A DNA stretch of 64,000 nucleotides. It comes from Gambelia wislizenii (Eukaryota > Chordata > Lepidosauria > Squamata > Crotaphytidae). Location: NCBI GenBank assembly GCA_030847615.1, contig JAUMIR010000005.1, positions 245,496,645-245,560,644 on the forward strand, read 5' to 3'. This document shows, one piece after another, positions 21,709 to 33,189 of the stretch. Position 1 is the first letter of the stretch; each line of letters opens with the position of its first letter. Below the pieces are notes generated by a model, which worked only from the letters and a program-made list of their open reading frames with translations, had not been told where the DNA came from and made no database searches. The position numbers and the translations under genes were made by a program.

Positions 21709-21985
21709 ATGAGATTCCAAGGTTCAAGTCTGAAACTAAACTTGAGCTTGGCAGACTCATGTCATCAACACGGTCTGACATCAGAACTGAGGAACTGGGA
21801 ATGTCACTCATTCTCCCATGCTCCATGTTTATTATTTCACAAGGGGGAGGGTTACCTCCCATGTGTCCCCACAATCATTCCTCACACTGCCCACACGAAG
21901 TGGGGGGAAAACAGGATTCTAAATCATGCAGGGAGCCTATGTTACTAGAAAAGCCTTTGTGCTGAAGATTTTTAGCCCTCCAGCT

Positions 21986-22171
21986 AGGGTTGCGAGAATG
22001 AAAACTGGAGAGAGCTCCTGGACCTCTCACAATTGTGTAGAGGAGGGAATTTCAGCAGGTGCTGCTTGTCACACAACCAGGTAACAAGCAACACCTGTTG
22101 AGAGATTCCATCTTCTACATGCTACTAATGCTACAGGAGTCACTCCAGTTTTCATTCTGTCAACTCAACCC
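21986..22171. mobile_element. Foldback element (family F), full length
   Basis: Outer arms agggttgcgagaatgaaaac tggag and ctccagttttcattctgtca actcaac are inverted. Inner arms gaatttcagcaggtgctgct tgt and acaagcaacacctgttgaga are inverted too, around cacacaaccaggta. This is the complete two-tier foldback of which the other F copies show parts. Confidence 0.8.
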
Positions 22172-22612
22172 GCAACACTGGGGTGTGGGGTGTGAAGGAA
22201 CAAAGACGTACGACATGTGAAAGACAGTGAGGCCAACAAGCTCAACTCTGTCCTCCTCCATCCATTGATGGTAACTACAGTGGGAGTGTGGGAAGAATAA
22301 CTGAACAACAGCATTTAAGTTAAAGTGGCCAAAGTGATGCACAGAAACCAAGTACCAAATTATCCCCTCACACACTGTCTTTTCTTCCATATTCCCTTTC
22401 TTCAAAATTCACTTGGTACTGGATTTCAGCCAGAGCCAAGAAGGAATTTTGTCACTGACTGCATGAGGAATGGCACATGTGGAGAGCCATTTCTACGCTC
22501 TCTTCGTTTGGCATGCTCGATCTCACCCCATATTCAGATATACGTGGAACCAAATTATCTGATCACCCTGATCATTGTAGCAGGATTTAAAGAGATAGTG
22601 ATGTTAGTCTCT
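22172..22612. other. Intron 1 spacer
   Basis: Nothing recognised. Confidence 0.4.
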
Positions 22613-23153
22613 GGAGATTATCACACAATTCCTTTAAAACATTCTTATGCTGGCATAAAAAAACATTTTCATGCCAGCAAAAAAATGCTCCCCGCCACAC
22701 TTACCTTCCTTTTCCGGCGAAGGCAGCCCCAGCAATAAAGAGGAAGTGAACAGAGCCCCATTCACTTCCTTGTTCAAGACTTCATCGCGCAGAAAATTCA
22801 AAAAAAAATAAAGCCTATAAAGTGACATCAAGCACCTAGGCACACTTAAAAAGTAAGTAACCTGGGGAGGGTCATAAAAAGAGCAAAACTTACCTGGATG
22901 TCCTAATCTCACCCGGAAGTGTTCATGCTGGACTGGCCATTCTTGCTGCATTCATGACAGTTAAATGGCCTGGGTTTCTGCACACAGGCAATACCAGTAC
23001 CAAAACGGAATTGGGGGATCTATTGACAACTTCAGCCATCAATAAGAAGAAATACCAGCATAACGCCAGTGGAATGCAAAAGGACAACGTCATCTGATAG
23101 TGGCATCCTTTTGCATTCTGCTGGCACCACATTAGTTGCGTCTGATAATCTCC
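22613..23153. mobile_element. TIR element (GGAGATTATCA variant), TSD TCT
   Basis: Termini ggagattatcacac and gcgtctgataatctcc, flanked by TCT on both sides (22610-22612 and 23154-23156). The sub-terminal hairpin tatgctggcataaaaaaaca ttttcatgccagca and the aggaagtgaacagagcccc block are shared with the GGACTTTATCAG copies. Confidence 0.85.
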
Positions 23154-23163
23154 TCTATCAGCA

Positions 23164-23365
23164 TAAAAAGTTGTAAAGGAATCCTATAGCACCTTTAAGA
23201 CTGAGAAAAAGAACTTTGTAGCATATGCTTTTGTGGACTATACTCTATTTCATCAAATGTAACGGATACATCTGATGAGGTAGACTACAGTCCATGAAAG
23301 CTTAGGCTAGGAATGTCTTTTTCTCAGTTACACTCAGAGGTTACAGGGTTCCTTTATATCTTCTT
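23164..23365 (+). repeat. Dispersed repeat (family S)
   Basis: gcacctttaagactgagaaa, gtagcatatgcttttgtgga, acatctgatgaggtagacta and gtccatgaaagctta form a partly self-complementary unit. Related pieces are at 29096-29190 and 56885-57072. Family unnamed by me. Confidence 0.6.
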
Positions 23366-23925
23366 GTTGCTATCAGTTGCTGTTATTATTGTGCCATTGA
23401 AAAGTATGGGGAAATGTTCTCTAGTTGAATCTAGCAGCCAATTCAGCTACAACACCTGGAAATTCTGAGAAAAATACAAAAGGCATTTTAAAGCAATCAC
23501 TCCTTAGCACTTTTGTCTCATACCTTGGATTACAACCCACTTGTTTAATCCAACTGGAGATGTGAGTTCTATCTTTATAAAACATGTAGTTCAAACTGCA
23601 TTTCCAGATTTCCTATGATTCTGAGCAGTCTTTTTGTTTTGAGCAACCAACCTGGCACAAGCCATCTTTCTTCCTCAACCACTCTTAGAGCCTGTCAGAA
23701 ATACAGCAGTTTGGAACCACTTTATCCACCATCGTTCTATCCTATGGAATCCTTTGGTGAGAGTTCTCTGATAGAAAAGGCTAAATACTTCACAATACTA
23801 CAAATATTAGGATTCCATAAGATAGAACTACAGTGGATAAAGTGGTGTCAAACTACTGTATTTCTGCAGTGTAAACAGGCCTTTAATCAAAGAACCCCTC
23901 TGGAGAAATTTCCCTTGGGGGAAGT
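23366..23925. other. Intron 1 spacer with imperfect hairpin
   Basis: A minor inverted pair lies around 23720-23850 (ctttatccaccatcgttcta tcctatggaatcc versus ggattccataagatagaact acagtggataaag). No gene. Confidence 0.4.
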
Positions 23926-24440
23926 TCATAGAATCATAGAGTTGGAAGAGACCATGAGGGCCATCAAATCCAACCCCCTGCCATGCAGAAATACACAATC
24001 AAAGTACACCTGACAGATGGCCATCCAGCCTCTTTTTAAAAACCTCCAAAGAAGGAGACTCCACCACACTCCCAGGCAATGTATTCCCCTGCCAAACAGT
24101 TCTTACTGTAAGGAATTTCTTCCTAATGTTTAGGTTGAATCTTTTTTCCTGTAGCTTGAGTCCATAGTTCCATGTCCTAGTCTCTGGGGCAGTAGAAAAC
24201 AAGCTTGCCCCATCCTCAATATGACATTCCTTCAAATATTTAAACATGGCTATCATGTCACCTCTCAACCTTCTCTTCTCCAGGCTAAACATACCCAGCT
24301 CCCTAAGCCACTCCTCATAGGGCATGGCTTCTAGACATCCCACCATTTTGGTCACCCTTCTTTGGACACACTCCATCTTCTCATTACCCTTGAATTGTGG
24401 TGCCCAGAACTGGACACAGTATTCTAGGTGATGTAACCAA
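23926..24440 (-). pseudogene. CR1 LINE 3' end
   Basis: The minus strand encodes the CR1 ORF2 C-terminus: ECVQRRVTKMVGCLEAMPYE, LRELGMFSLEKRRLRGDMIA, FKYLKECHIEDGASLFS, RFNLNIRKKFLTVRTV, VVESPSLEVFKKRLDGHLSG. It ends in the 3' UTR motif, which reads on plus as atcatagagttggaagagac. The frame is largely open but 5'-truncated. Confidence 0.9.
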
Positions 24441-25602
24441 GCTTGCACCCCACTTCCAAGGCACCCCACTTCTGGAATGTTAGCATTGGCTATAGGCCTC
24501 AGAAACTGGCCAACTTGGTTCATTACTGTGCCCTTGTACAAGGGAAAAGACAGGATGGTCATTTTTTGGTTTTTCCCTGGAAAGGAAGGCCTGGGGCTAA
24601 GAAGCGAAAAGACACATTCCATATAAATGGGAAGTTAATGGATGGGAGAAACCCTTTTGTACTTGCTGATTGTGAAATTTCCTCTCCTCAGCTCCCAGCC
24701 TAAAAGAAGTTGCTCAAAGCTGTTAAAATTCAATCATTGGACATTAAGAAACACATTTAGCATCTTCCTCACCTTTTGTTAAGACCAGGAAACTCATTGT
24801 GCAATCCATGAAGGCCCATGGAATCCATTGTTTCAACCCATGAAGCAACCAATCCCCTCAGGTGTATTTGGAGGTATAAAAGACCCCCCAAAATATGCCT
24901 CTTTGCGCACATCCAGTAACGGGGGGGGGGGAAGGACACTCTGTTGCTATGTGTTGCCACATGCAGTTTCCTCCATCCACTCTGCCAGATTGACTACAGG
25001 ACAGATCTGTATCACCTCAAGATCCTCTTGCTACCCCCTATCCAAGTTTTCCTACTGTTTTTTTCTATAGCCTTGAGTGAATGCTTCTTCTGGGTGAATG
25101 TGTGTGTGTTTGGTGTTATTTTTGAACTCCTTAAGAAAAAAAAACATACTTAATTTTAAATGTGTACTAAGTATTCCATCCAGACTAGTACTGGTATAAT
25201 TGGTTTTCAGATTCTGTTGTTACCCCCTCATTGCATAGCCAAGTCGAGTTGCTGCTAATTTTCCCAACATATTAGAAACTCGATATTTTCTTGGAATTTT
25301 CCAAGGAACATTTTGGGTAACAGTGAGGTTGGATCAAAGCAGAATAGAAGTTCCTCAAGACTTCGCTCAGACTTTCTCTCTTTCTGGCAATAATAGCAGT
25401 CTCTTTCATTTGAACAGAGGAGAGGACAGAAAAGTAACATTTTGAAAAATTCCAGAGCTCATGCTGTCAACATGATATCTCCATCTCCCTCCTTGTCCTC
25501 ATCTTCTGCTCCACCCTAAACTGCACACCACACTACAAACAGGCAACACAAGGCAGCCATCAATTTGACTCTTCTTCCTCCTGCTCCCATTGCTCAGACT
25601 GA
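24441..25602. other. Intron 1 spacer
   Basis: No recognised gene or repeat; a G run lies at 24919-24930. Confidence 0.4.
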
Positions 25603-26137
25603 GGACTTTATCAGATGCCCTAAATATGGCATCATAGTGACATCACATAAATGCAAAAGGGTGTGCAGATCAGACGATGTCACCCTTTCGTGCTTATGTA
25701 TAGTCCCGTACATTTTAATCAACAGCTTAAGCCTTCAATAGATCCCCCTGCCATTTTTTTGCTGGCATGGCTGGCATGGAAAACATCATGCCATTTAACT
25801 CTCATACTTACCCTGACAATGGCCGGACGGGCCAGAACACTTCTAGATGAGATCGTGACATCCAGGTAAGTGACAAACTTTTTTTTTTCCTCTCCCGGTT
25901 TATTTGGAGGTTTTTTAGTGTGTGTATGTGCTTAATGTGACTTTTAGATGTTTATTTCTTTTCTTTTTTCTTTTTTTTAAATTCCCCACACGTTCACTTC
26001 CTCTTTATTGCTGGAGCTGCCTCTTTGCTGGGAGAGGGGGTAAGTGTGGGTGGGGGAAACTTTCTTTTGTCAACATAAAAATTGATTTTTTTTATGCCTT
26101 CAAAAGAACGTTTTAAAGGGAACATCTGTTAAAGTCC
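25603..26137. mobile_element. TIR element (GGACTTTATCAG family), TSD TGA
   Basis: Termini ggactttatcagatg and tctgttaaagtcc, flanked by TGA (25600-25602, 26138-26140). Contains aaatgcaaaagggtgtgcag ... accctttcgtgcttatgta and ttaatcaacagcttaagcct hairpins of the family. Confidence 0.85.
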
Positions 26138-26391
26138 TGAGTCAGAACACATTGAATAACAAGGAACTGGCAGAAATCCCATTAGGTTCCACTGAAAAGT
26201 AGTTAATAACAGCCTTGGCGGTTACTGGTAAAAAATTAAGGCTGTTTCAGCTTGTAACTGCAAAAAGTAACCAGTTAGCAAAGTGACTTACGAATGACTT
26301 CTTACTTCTGTTTGGGGCACATTTATATTTGAATGAACATCACTATGAAATGTAATTGGGGCCTAAATAAGGTGAGCTAAAGAGCTACCTA

Positions 26392-27277
26392 GGACTTTTC
26401 AGACCAGTCAAATATAGTGTCATAAGGACACTTAATAATCGCGAAAGGGCACATGTACCAGATGACATTGTCCTTTCATGATCATGTAAAGTCCAAAAGA
26501 CATGCTTTTTTTATTGATGGCCCAAGCTGTCAATAGATTGGCCGTAGTGATTTGTTGCTGGCATCTGCGCACCATTGTACTCACATGAATGCAGAGTCAA
26601 TGGGCAAACACTTCTGGGACAGCCAGATAGGTGACACGCTTTTTATGACCTCCCCCTGCCATTTACTTGGGACTCTTAGGAGATTTTCACACGCCGAAAA
26701 TATTGCCTCCAGAAACCGGGACAGAAATATTTCTGTCCCGGAAGCAGCGCCGCGGTTCGCACGCTCACCTCCCTCTTCCGTTTTTCCGTCGTCCTCGCTT
26801 TGGGTTTTTCCCTCCCTCTTCTGGAATATTTTACTAACGGGAGTTTGCCGTTAATAAAATATTCCGGAAGAGAGAGGAAAAAACCAAAGCGAGGACGACG
26901 GAAAAACGGAAGAGGGAGGTGAGCGTGCGAACCGCGGCGCTGCTTCCGGGACAGAAATATTTCTGTCCCGGTTTCTGGAGGCAATATTTTCGGCGTGTGA
27001 AAATCTCCTTAGAGTGTGTTTTTGTGTTTTCCTTTACTTTTTGGGTGTTGTATTTTCTTTTATTTTTTAATTTCCCACACTTGTGTCTTCTCATGAGAAT
27101 GATTGAGATTTCATTCCAGGAAGTGGACAGAGCTCTTTTCACTTCTCCGTCATTGCTGGGGCTGCCTTTGGACAGGATGGAAGGTAAGTGTGGTAAAGAG
27201 GGTTCTTTTGTCAGCATAAAAATGTCACAAATTATGCTAGCAAAAGACCAGAAAGAGAGGGTGGTCTGATAAAATCC
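26392..27277. mobile_element. TIR element (GGACTTTATCAG family), TSD CTA, host of a nested palindrome
   Basis: Termini ggacttttcagaccagtcaa and tggtctgataaaatcc, flanked by CTA (26389-26391 and 27278-27280). Without the nested insertion at 26679-27008 it is about 550 bp, the normal length of this family. Confidence 0.85.
26679..27008. mobile_element. 330-bp near-perfect palindromic TIR element, TSD TTA
   Basis: The left arm, 26679-26840, and right arm, 26848-27008, are almost perfect inverted copies around the loop gagtttg. The termini, ggagattttcacacgc and its complement, match the GGAGATTTTCACAC family, and TTA flanks both sides (26676-26678, 27009-27011). An internal smaller palindrome, cgggacagaaatatttctgtcccg-like, sits in each arm. 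Inserted inside another TIR element in intron 1. Confidence 0.95.
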
Positions 27278-27425
27278 CTAGAGTATCTCTCATCACTGTG
27301 GCTTGGCAAAATTTCTGGTAACCTGGTTGCAGACAATGAAACAAATGAAAGAGGTCTGTTTTTAATGGGCCTGTTAAAGTTTGGTGGTGGTGGTGGTGAG
27401 GCCCTGGAACATGGCAGTCTACATT

Positions 27426-27775
27426 GGACATTTTCAGATGATCCTTGCAGCGCAAGGATCGAGCGGGAGAGCTTCGTAGCTGCAGCGTGGCAGGGGGTCC
27501 ATTTCGGACGATGCCGTCCCTGCGGCAAAATTGTCCGTGTCTCTTCCGTTTAGGATTGGAGCCTGCCGCGCCATATTCAGCCAGATTTTATTCATGGATA
27601 ACCTCCGTGAATAAAATCTGGCTGAATATGGCGCGGCAGGCTCCAATCCTAAATGGAAGAGACACGGACGATTTCGCTGCAGGGACGGTGTCATTCGAAA
27701 TGGACCCCCTGCCACACTGCAGCTACGAAGCTCTCCCGTTTGATCCTTGTGCTGCAAGGATCATCTGAAAAGTCC
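27426..27775. mobile_element. 350-bp near-perfect palindromic element
   Basis: Arms of about 172 bp (27426-27597 and 27605-27775) around the loop ataacct. Ends ggacattttcagatgatcc and ggatcatctgaaaagtcc. Because of the symmetry, both strands encode almost the same 107-codon open frame (27445-27768 plus and 27434-27757 minus); this is a consequence of the palindrome. No clear target duplication. Confidence 0.9.
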
Positions 27776-29095
27776 TTTGCCTAATTTTCAGCTGCTTTAG
27801 AATTCCAAAAGGCCACTGCTCATTGTTGTGTCCACCATTCTGGGTGACTGGAAGTGATAATGTATCACTGACATTTCCAGCCATTTTGCCAGAGGTTGGA
27901 TGTTTAGGGGGTGCTTCCTACCATGAAATAGATTGTAACCTCTCCACAAAGGGGATTTGAGTGTCTGAATGTGCTTCTTTGGCAAAAACCTTGCAAAGAT
28001 TGCCAGGGTCTTCAGTGGTCAGTGCTCCCCCAAGGGCTGCATATGGCTCATGGGCTGCACAATTCACACTGTGCCTTAAATCAACAATGCACATGAACTC
28101 AAAGAGTTCAGAAGCAGAACTAGAACTGAAATAAATATTTCCAAATATACAAAATTTGTCAGAATTCCTACTTTCCATACTTGATTTCTAATGTAAATGT
28201 TCACCTCACCTGAGTGCTTTAAACTTCAAATATAAAATCTCATAGGCTGCTGACAGTTAAATACTAACTGATACTCAATGTGGACCCCATACCCCAAAAT
28301 CAGTTTTGGGATTAGTAGTAACACCAGCAAGCTATCAGCTTACATATTCTTAATCCATCACTAGAGGTGCCTACAAGCAATAGTAAGGAGGAAAAGATGG
28401 TGGCATGGCAAATTCTGCTAGATGCATGTAAGGATGAGAAGTGGGGTTGGTGGTGTGATGGGGTAAAGAGACAAAGAATAAAAAATCAAAGGGGACAGGC
28501 AAAAGGAAGAATGAGACAGCATGAGGCAACCTCTGCAGGTGGCGGATGCTCTAGCAATTCATATGGAGATTTGAGATCATTCCCCTCTTTTTGAGGAGAA
28601 GACTGTGTGTGCCTCTAAGCTAGTCTGCTGCCCTCAGGTACAGTGGGATGATGCCATTTTGCCAATGTTATGAATTAATGTTCAGTTACTTTTCCAGTCC
28701 AGTCTACTTCCGTATTTGGAGGAGGGAGGGTGTGTGTGTTTTATCTTACACTTTCTCCCAGGCAATAAATTGTCTTGCCCTGGGAAGAAAGTTAACCAAT
28801 GGTCTCTCCCTTCCGGCCCATCTTGCCCTTTTAAAGAAGGGAGCCTGCCAAAATATTGGGTGGCCACATGTCCTCTCTTATAGAGGACATTCCTCTTTGT
28901 ACAAGTGTCTTCTTTTTGAAGGGCTATCTGACCCAAGTATGGTTTAGGGATAAAGAACTGTGAGAAGGGAGAGCCTGAATTTTGAAGCTGCCCAACCACA
29001 GTTAACATGTGGACAGTAGACTAAGTCAGCATACAGATTATCTTATTTGACCACCATCAAAACTGAACTTGTCACCTTATCACCACACCCACATA
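27776..29095. other. Intron 1, unrecognised with possible old repeats
   Basis: No gene is supported. 28850-28930 (gtggccacatgtcctctctt atagaggacattcctcttt) looks like part of a dispersed repeat with a short self-complementary core. Confidence 0.4.
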
Positions 29096-29190
29096 CAGCC
29101 TGCTCATAAAGATTTGTTCCTAGACACTCCATGCATCTGTGGAAGTAGACTGAAGTCTGTGAAAGCTTATGCTGCAACTTTTTTCTCTTA
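29096..29190 (+). repeat. Dispersed repeat (family S), fragment
   Basis: tgcatctgtggaagtagact gaagtctgtgaaagcttatg matches the core of the 23.2 kb copy. Confidence 0.5.
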
Positions 29191-29194
29191 GTTA

Positions 29195-29505
29195 GGAGAT
29201 TATCAGACACTTAAAAAACAAACAAACCAAGGAGCTCATGAGAACGACATCACTGTACCACCAAAGGGTCCCAATCCCACACGCGTCATCCTCCTCTCAT
29301 GCTTCCTCTGTTCTCTGTCCATGCTGCAGCGACGGAAACGGTGCCACTTTTCATTAGCAAAGCCTTTTTTGTCATGTCAGAATGGAGGGAGAATGGAGGA
29401 AGCATGAGAAGAGGACATCATTGTGCGATATTGGAACCCTTTGGTGGTACAGTGACATTGTTCTTGCAAGTTCCTGGGTTTTTTTTTAAGCATCTGATAA
29501 TCTCC
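29195..29505. mobile_element. Palindromic TIR element (GGAGATTATCAGAC)
   Basis: Ends ggagattatcagacactt and gcatctgataatctcc; arms accaccaaagggtcccaat / ggaaccctttggtggtac and catcctcctctcatgcttcc / its complement pair over the element, with imperfections. TTA on the left, ACA on the right. Shares its caaggagctcatgagaacga cat-like arm with the palindrome at 62.7 kb. Confidence 0.8.
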
Positions 29506-29667
29506 ACAGTCTTCATCACTTGGTTGAGATGTATTATAAATCCGTTCAAATTATTGAAAATAGTAATTTCTAATCTGTGCTTATAAATTATTACGTGCAA
29601 TTTAATGTTAAAAGGTATTTTCTTTTTGGTGACATATGTGTGGCCAATGCATCCTCAAGTCACTTCA

Positions 29668-30172
29668 TAATACCTGTCAACATTTCACAGATGAAAACCA
29701 GGACACACATGGCTGAAGAACATCAAAGCAACATCAGGCTTGGGACAAAATGAGAAAACACTGCAGTTCTGCCTTAGCTGATTATGTTTAGGTTCTATAC
29801 CCTACCCTCCAACATTTCACAGATGAAATCTGGGACATGTGTAGCTAATGAATATCAGAATGTTGTCAAGATGGCAAGAGTTATAAATGAGAAAGAACAA
29901 AAAAGTTTAGGAGAGGCTGCAGCAGTTTGCTTTAGGCAGGAGCCTATAGAGAAGGACAAGATTTTGTTCCCTCAGCTCTTCTCCCTTCAGCTGAGTTAAC
30001 TGAGTGCAAACAATTTTTGCACTTTGAACTCAGCTTGCAGTAACTGAAGTAGGCTGATGCAAAGGGAGAAATTGGGAGGAAGAGAGAGAAACTGGGACAT
30101 TTGAAAAACAATTTAAAAAGTGGGACAGCAAAGGATTAATCAGGACTGTCCCTGCCAAATCAGGGACACTAA
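29668..30172 (+). repeat. R400 dispersed repeat, two copies or a split copy
   Basis: A left fragment (29668-29760: caacatttcacagatgaaaa ccaggacacacatggctgaa) is followed by a near-complete copy from 29806 (ctccaacatttcacagatga) to 30172 (gccaaatcagggacacta). Confidence 0.75.
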
Positions 30173-30177
30173 GAGCT

Positions 30178-30350
30178 GTTTGGAAGTGGAATACACTGCC
30201 TCGGAGTGTGGCGGAGTCTCCTTCTTGAGAGGTTTTTAAGCAGAGGCTGGATGGCCATCAGTTGGGAATGATTTGATTGTATATTCCTGCATGGCAGGGG
30301 ATTGGACTGGATGGCCCTTGTGGTCTCTTTTAACTCTATAATTCTATGAG
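30178..30350 (+). mobile_element. CR1 LINE 3' end, short
   Basis: gaagtggaatacactgcctc, ggttttttaagcagaggctgg-like, attcctgcatggcaggggat tggactggatgg and the end ctctataattctatgag are the CR1 ORF2 terminus and 3' UTR. Confidence 0.85.
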
Positions 30351-30452
30351 AGTATGCTTCATAGTGTCCTTTTCTTTATGTGGCTTCAGAGGCAGTAGCC
30401 AAAGCAGAATCAGGAACCAATCTCATAAGCCTAGCATACAAAAACTCTTAGA

Positions 30453-31115
30453 GCAGGGTTGGGAATCATACAACTCTAGAACTGAAACACTCAGAAGGCA
30501 TTGGGTCTATCTACACCAGGCAAATACCCAGCTTGCCCCTGTTCCAGAGCCCTGCAATCCAAACGATGCAGGCCATTTACCCTGATGTGCCCCCGGCCAG
30601 TCCAAACAACCCCCAGGGCAGATATGGAGCTGGAATGGGGAAAGCTGGGATAGGACCCTTTACTGTGTTTTTTAAAATACTCAGTTTAATCTGGTACTGC
30701 CAGATCAGGCCCCACGTGTCCATGGGAGCCCGTCCCAGAATGCTATCCCTTGCTGCCACTGCCAGCTCCCTGGCTCTCCCTGAAGCCATGCAGGTGTCAC
30801 TCCATATATGATCGAGGCTGGTCACATGCAGGGGGCCTGCAGTCGCATGTTGCGGGCTCTCTTCCTGGCTTCCACATCAGCAGCAAAAATGGCAGTGGCT
30901 CCGACAATGGGCCAGTGTCCTTTTTGGCCTCTGGCCCACTTCCTCCAGGTAATGGGGGGAGAGAAATGGGCCACCTCCACAGCCAGGATATACCGGTGGG
31001 GAGCCAGCGTATCCTGTCTAGTGTAGATGAGCCCTTAGTTACCACAGCCAATGTAAAATAAATCTGGAAGTTGCAGCTCAAAAACATTTGGAAGGCTGCA
31101 TAATTCTCACCCCTT
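30453..31115. mobile_element. Foldback MITE (family Q) interrupted by a TIR element
   Basis: Left piece agcagggttgggaatcatac aactctagaactg (30453-30500) and right piece aagttgcagctcaaaaacat ttggaaggctgcataattct (31040-31115) resemble family Q arms. They are separated by the TIR element at 30503-31034. Confidence 0.5.
30503..31034 (+). mobile_element. TIR element (family K)
   Basis: Left end gggtctatctacaccaggca, right end ctagtgtagatgagccc. GC-rich interior with gccagatcaggccccacgtg and a blocks shared with a reverse-oriented copy at 45661-47051. Open frames in it have no motif. Confidence 0.75.
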
Positions 31116-31333
31116 CTCTATAGAGTTTTACTCATTGTAGGTTAAAAATATCAGAAGCAAACACCCTTCTTTTCATTTCCAGTGTTTCTGTACCATGTCC
31201 TATGTTCCTGAACAACTACTATTGCTTCTAAACTGTCTTATACAATAGCAACAAAGAGCTTCTAGTCAGCCACCTACAACTAGGCCCTACTACTATAAAT
31301 CAGTGAAAGTGCTGTTTTGTGATGGAATCTCGT

Positions 31334-31518
31334 ACTCTCCAACTGTCCTGATTTGGCAGGGACAGTCCCAATAAATCATCTGCTGCCTTAGTTTTTCAGC
31401 TATTTTAAAAATATCCTGGTTTTTCTCTTCTCCCCCCACGTTTCCCATTTATCCTCAGCTTACTTGCTGCAAACTGAGTTCAAAGTGCAAACATACGTTG
31501 CACTCAGTTAATTCAGTG

Positions 31519-31552
<34 letters not shown>

Positions 31553-32055
31553 TTTATTTATATCCCGCCCCTCTGCGAACAATCGGGGCGGCTTACAACA
31601 GTAAAATAATACATAATATAAAACAACTCAAAATCCCTCCCCCCCTTAAAACATTATTAAATCAATACAAATTAAAATCAACATATGATACAATTGTTAT
31701 TAAAAACCCTTCCTAGCGAGCAGCAACAGTTAGGAACTCCAGAATCAACTTCCAAAGGGGGTTCCTGAGGCCGGGATTAGCTATTCTGGAAAAGCCTGCC
31801 AGAAGAGATCCATCTTGACAGCCTTTTTAAAGCTGTCTAACAATGTCAATAGGCGGATCTCATCCGGCAAGCCGTTCCACAATTTGGGGATGAGAGAAGA
31901 GGCAGAATCTTGGCCTTCCTGGTAGGCTCAGGCAAAAGCAAACTGCTGCAGCATCTCCTTGCTTGTGTATTCTTCTTTGTTAATAATGTTTGTCATCGTG
32001 ACCACACTGTGCTGTTGCTTGGCCACATATGTCCTGGTTTTTATCTGGGAATGTT
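31334..32055 (-). repeat. R400 dispersed repeat split by an L2-like 3' end
   Basis: Left 31334-31512 (ctctccaactgtcctgattt ggcagggacagtcccaat) and right 31890-32055 (gcagaatcttggccttcctg gtaggctcaggcaaaagcaa) are one R400 copy. Confidence 0.75.
31513..31890 (-). mobile_element. L2-like LINE 3' end with (AAT)n tail
   Basis: Minus strand: end of an ORF (gatctcttctggcaggcttt tcc), 3' UTR, gttgtaagccgccccgattg, ggggcgggatataaataaat and a trinucleotide tail (31516-31550 on plus as taataataat...). Inserted into R400. Confidence 0.8.
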
Positions 32056-33189
32056 GCTGTTTATAGCATCTAAGCATAGCCAGCTAAGGCAGAACTGCAG
32101 CACTCTCTCCCCTCCCCACACACACCTATTGTACCCCATAATGCTTACAAGTTGTTCAAGACTCAAACCTTCTTTCTGGCTTTTTGGAGTTTAGGGAAAT
32201 TATTCTTTGAAAAGATAGGGCAGCTGAGCAGGAACTTCCACATACTCCTTCAGAAATGTATGTGAATATTACTACATTGTTGTAGACTGGAGTGACTTGA
32301 GGTCCTGTTGCAAGCTATTGAATATATTATACCTAACTATTCAGCATTGTTGCCTGAGGTCTGGTTCCAGGTATTGCTTTCAACATATCACTGGTTTTGA
32401 GCAGTGGTGGAAAGGTAGCACATTTGTTTCTACTGGATCACTGTTTCTCATGATCTGCCAAAATATGCCAAGCTTCACCACCTGACAGAATGATTCACCT
32501 CTGGGTCTGACCAGAGGCCAGATTTATTTTTTTTTTAATCATACCTTGACAACTGTACTCTGAATGTAGGACTCTACACAGGACACTTTTAACTCTCTTT
32601 CTATAGCATTTGGCTAAAGTAGTAACAGGTATGGAAAATACAGCCCAAATGCTTGGCTATTTCTGGGACTGGCTAATAGTGCACAACTGTAACACACAAA
32701 AGGGAGGTAGGTTGTCAGGGACATTGTGCAGACTTCACTGACACCGAAAGCCTGTTTAATTTTCCTTCCCACTATCATGTCCCACAAACCATTACACCAG
32801 CATATTGTTCTAAATAAGATACGAGCTATTCAGTGCATGTCAGTAAACCAATACATAATGGGCAAGTATTTATTTTTGAGAAGGGTAAGAAAAACAAGGC
32901 AAATTTGGGTTTACCCAGTTATCCTTAATTGCCAGAAGCAGAATGAGTAAGTGTACCTGAGAGAGAAATCAGACAACACACACACATGTAGCTTATATTT
33001 ACATTATGTAATATTAAACAGTGGGTAGTGGGGTAGGAAGACCTTTTTCCCTTTGGTGAAAGGAGAGAATGGGTACACAAAAGGTACCCATTTCAGAAGG
33101 TACACAAAATACCAGTAGAAGTAACTTGAAGGTTGCAGAGGGCTAAGTAGCAAGGATATGGAGAAAAGGGAAAAGGGAAAGCCACTTAC
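32056..33189. other. Intron 1 beginning
   Basis: Sequence just downstream of the exon 1 donor; no recognised repeat or gene. The donor is gtaagtggc on the minus strand. Confidence 0.5.

Noticed and set aside
27434..27768. 107-codon open frames on both strands
   Set aside because: Mirror images caused by the palindrome; no domain and no sign of independent coding.
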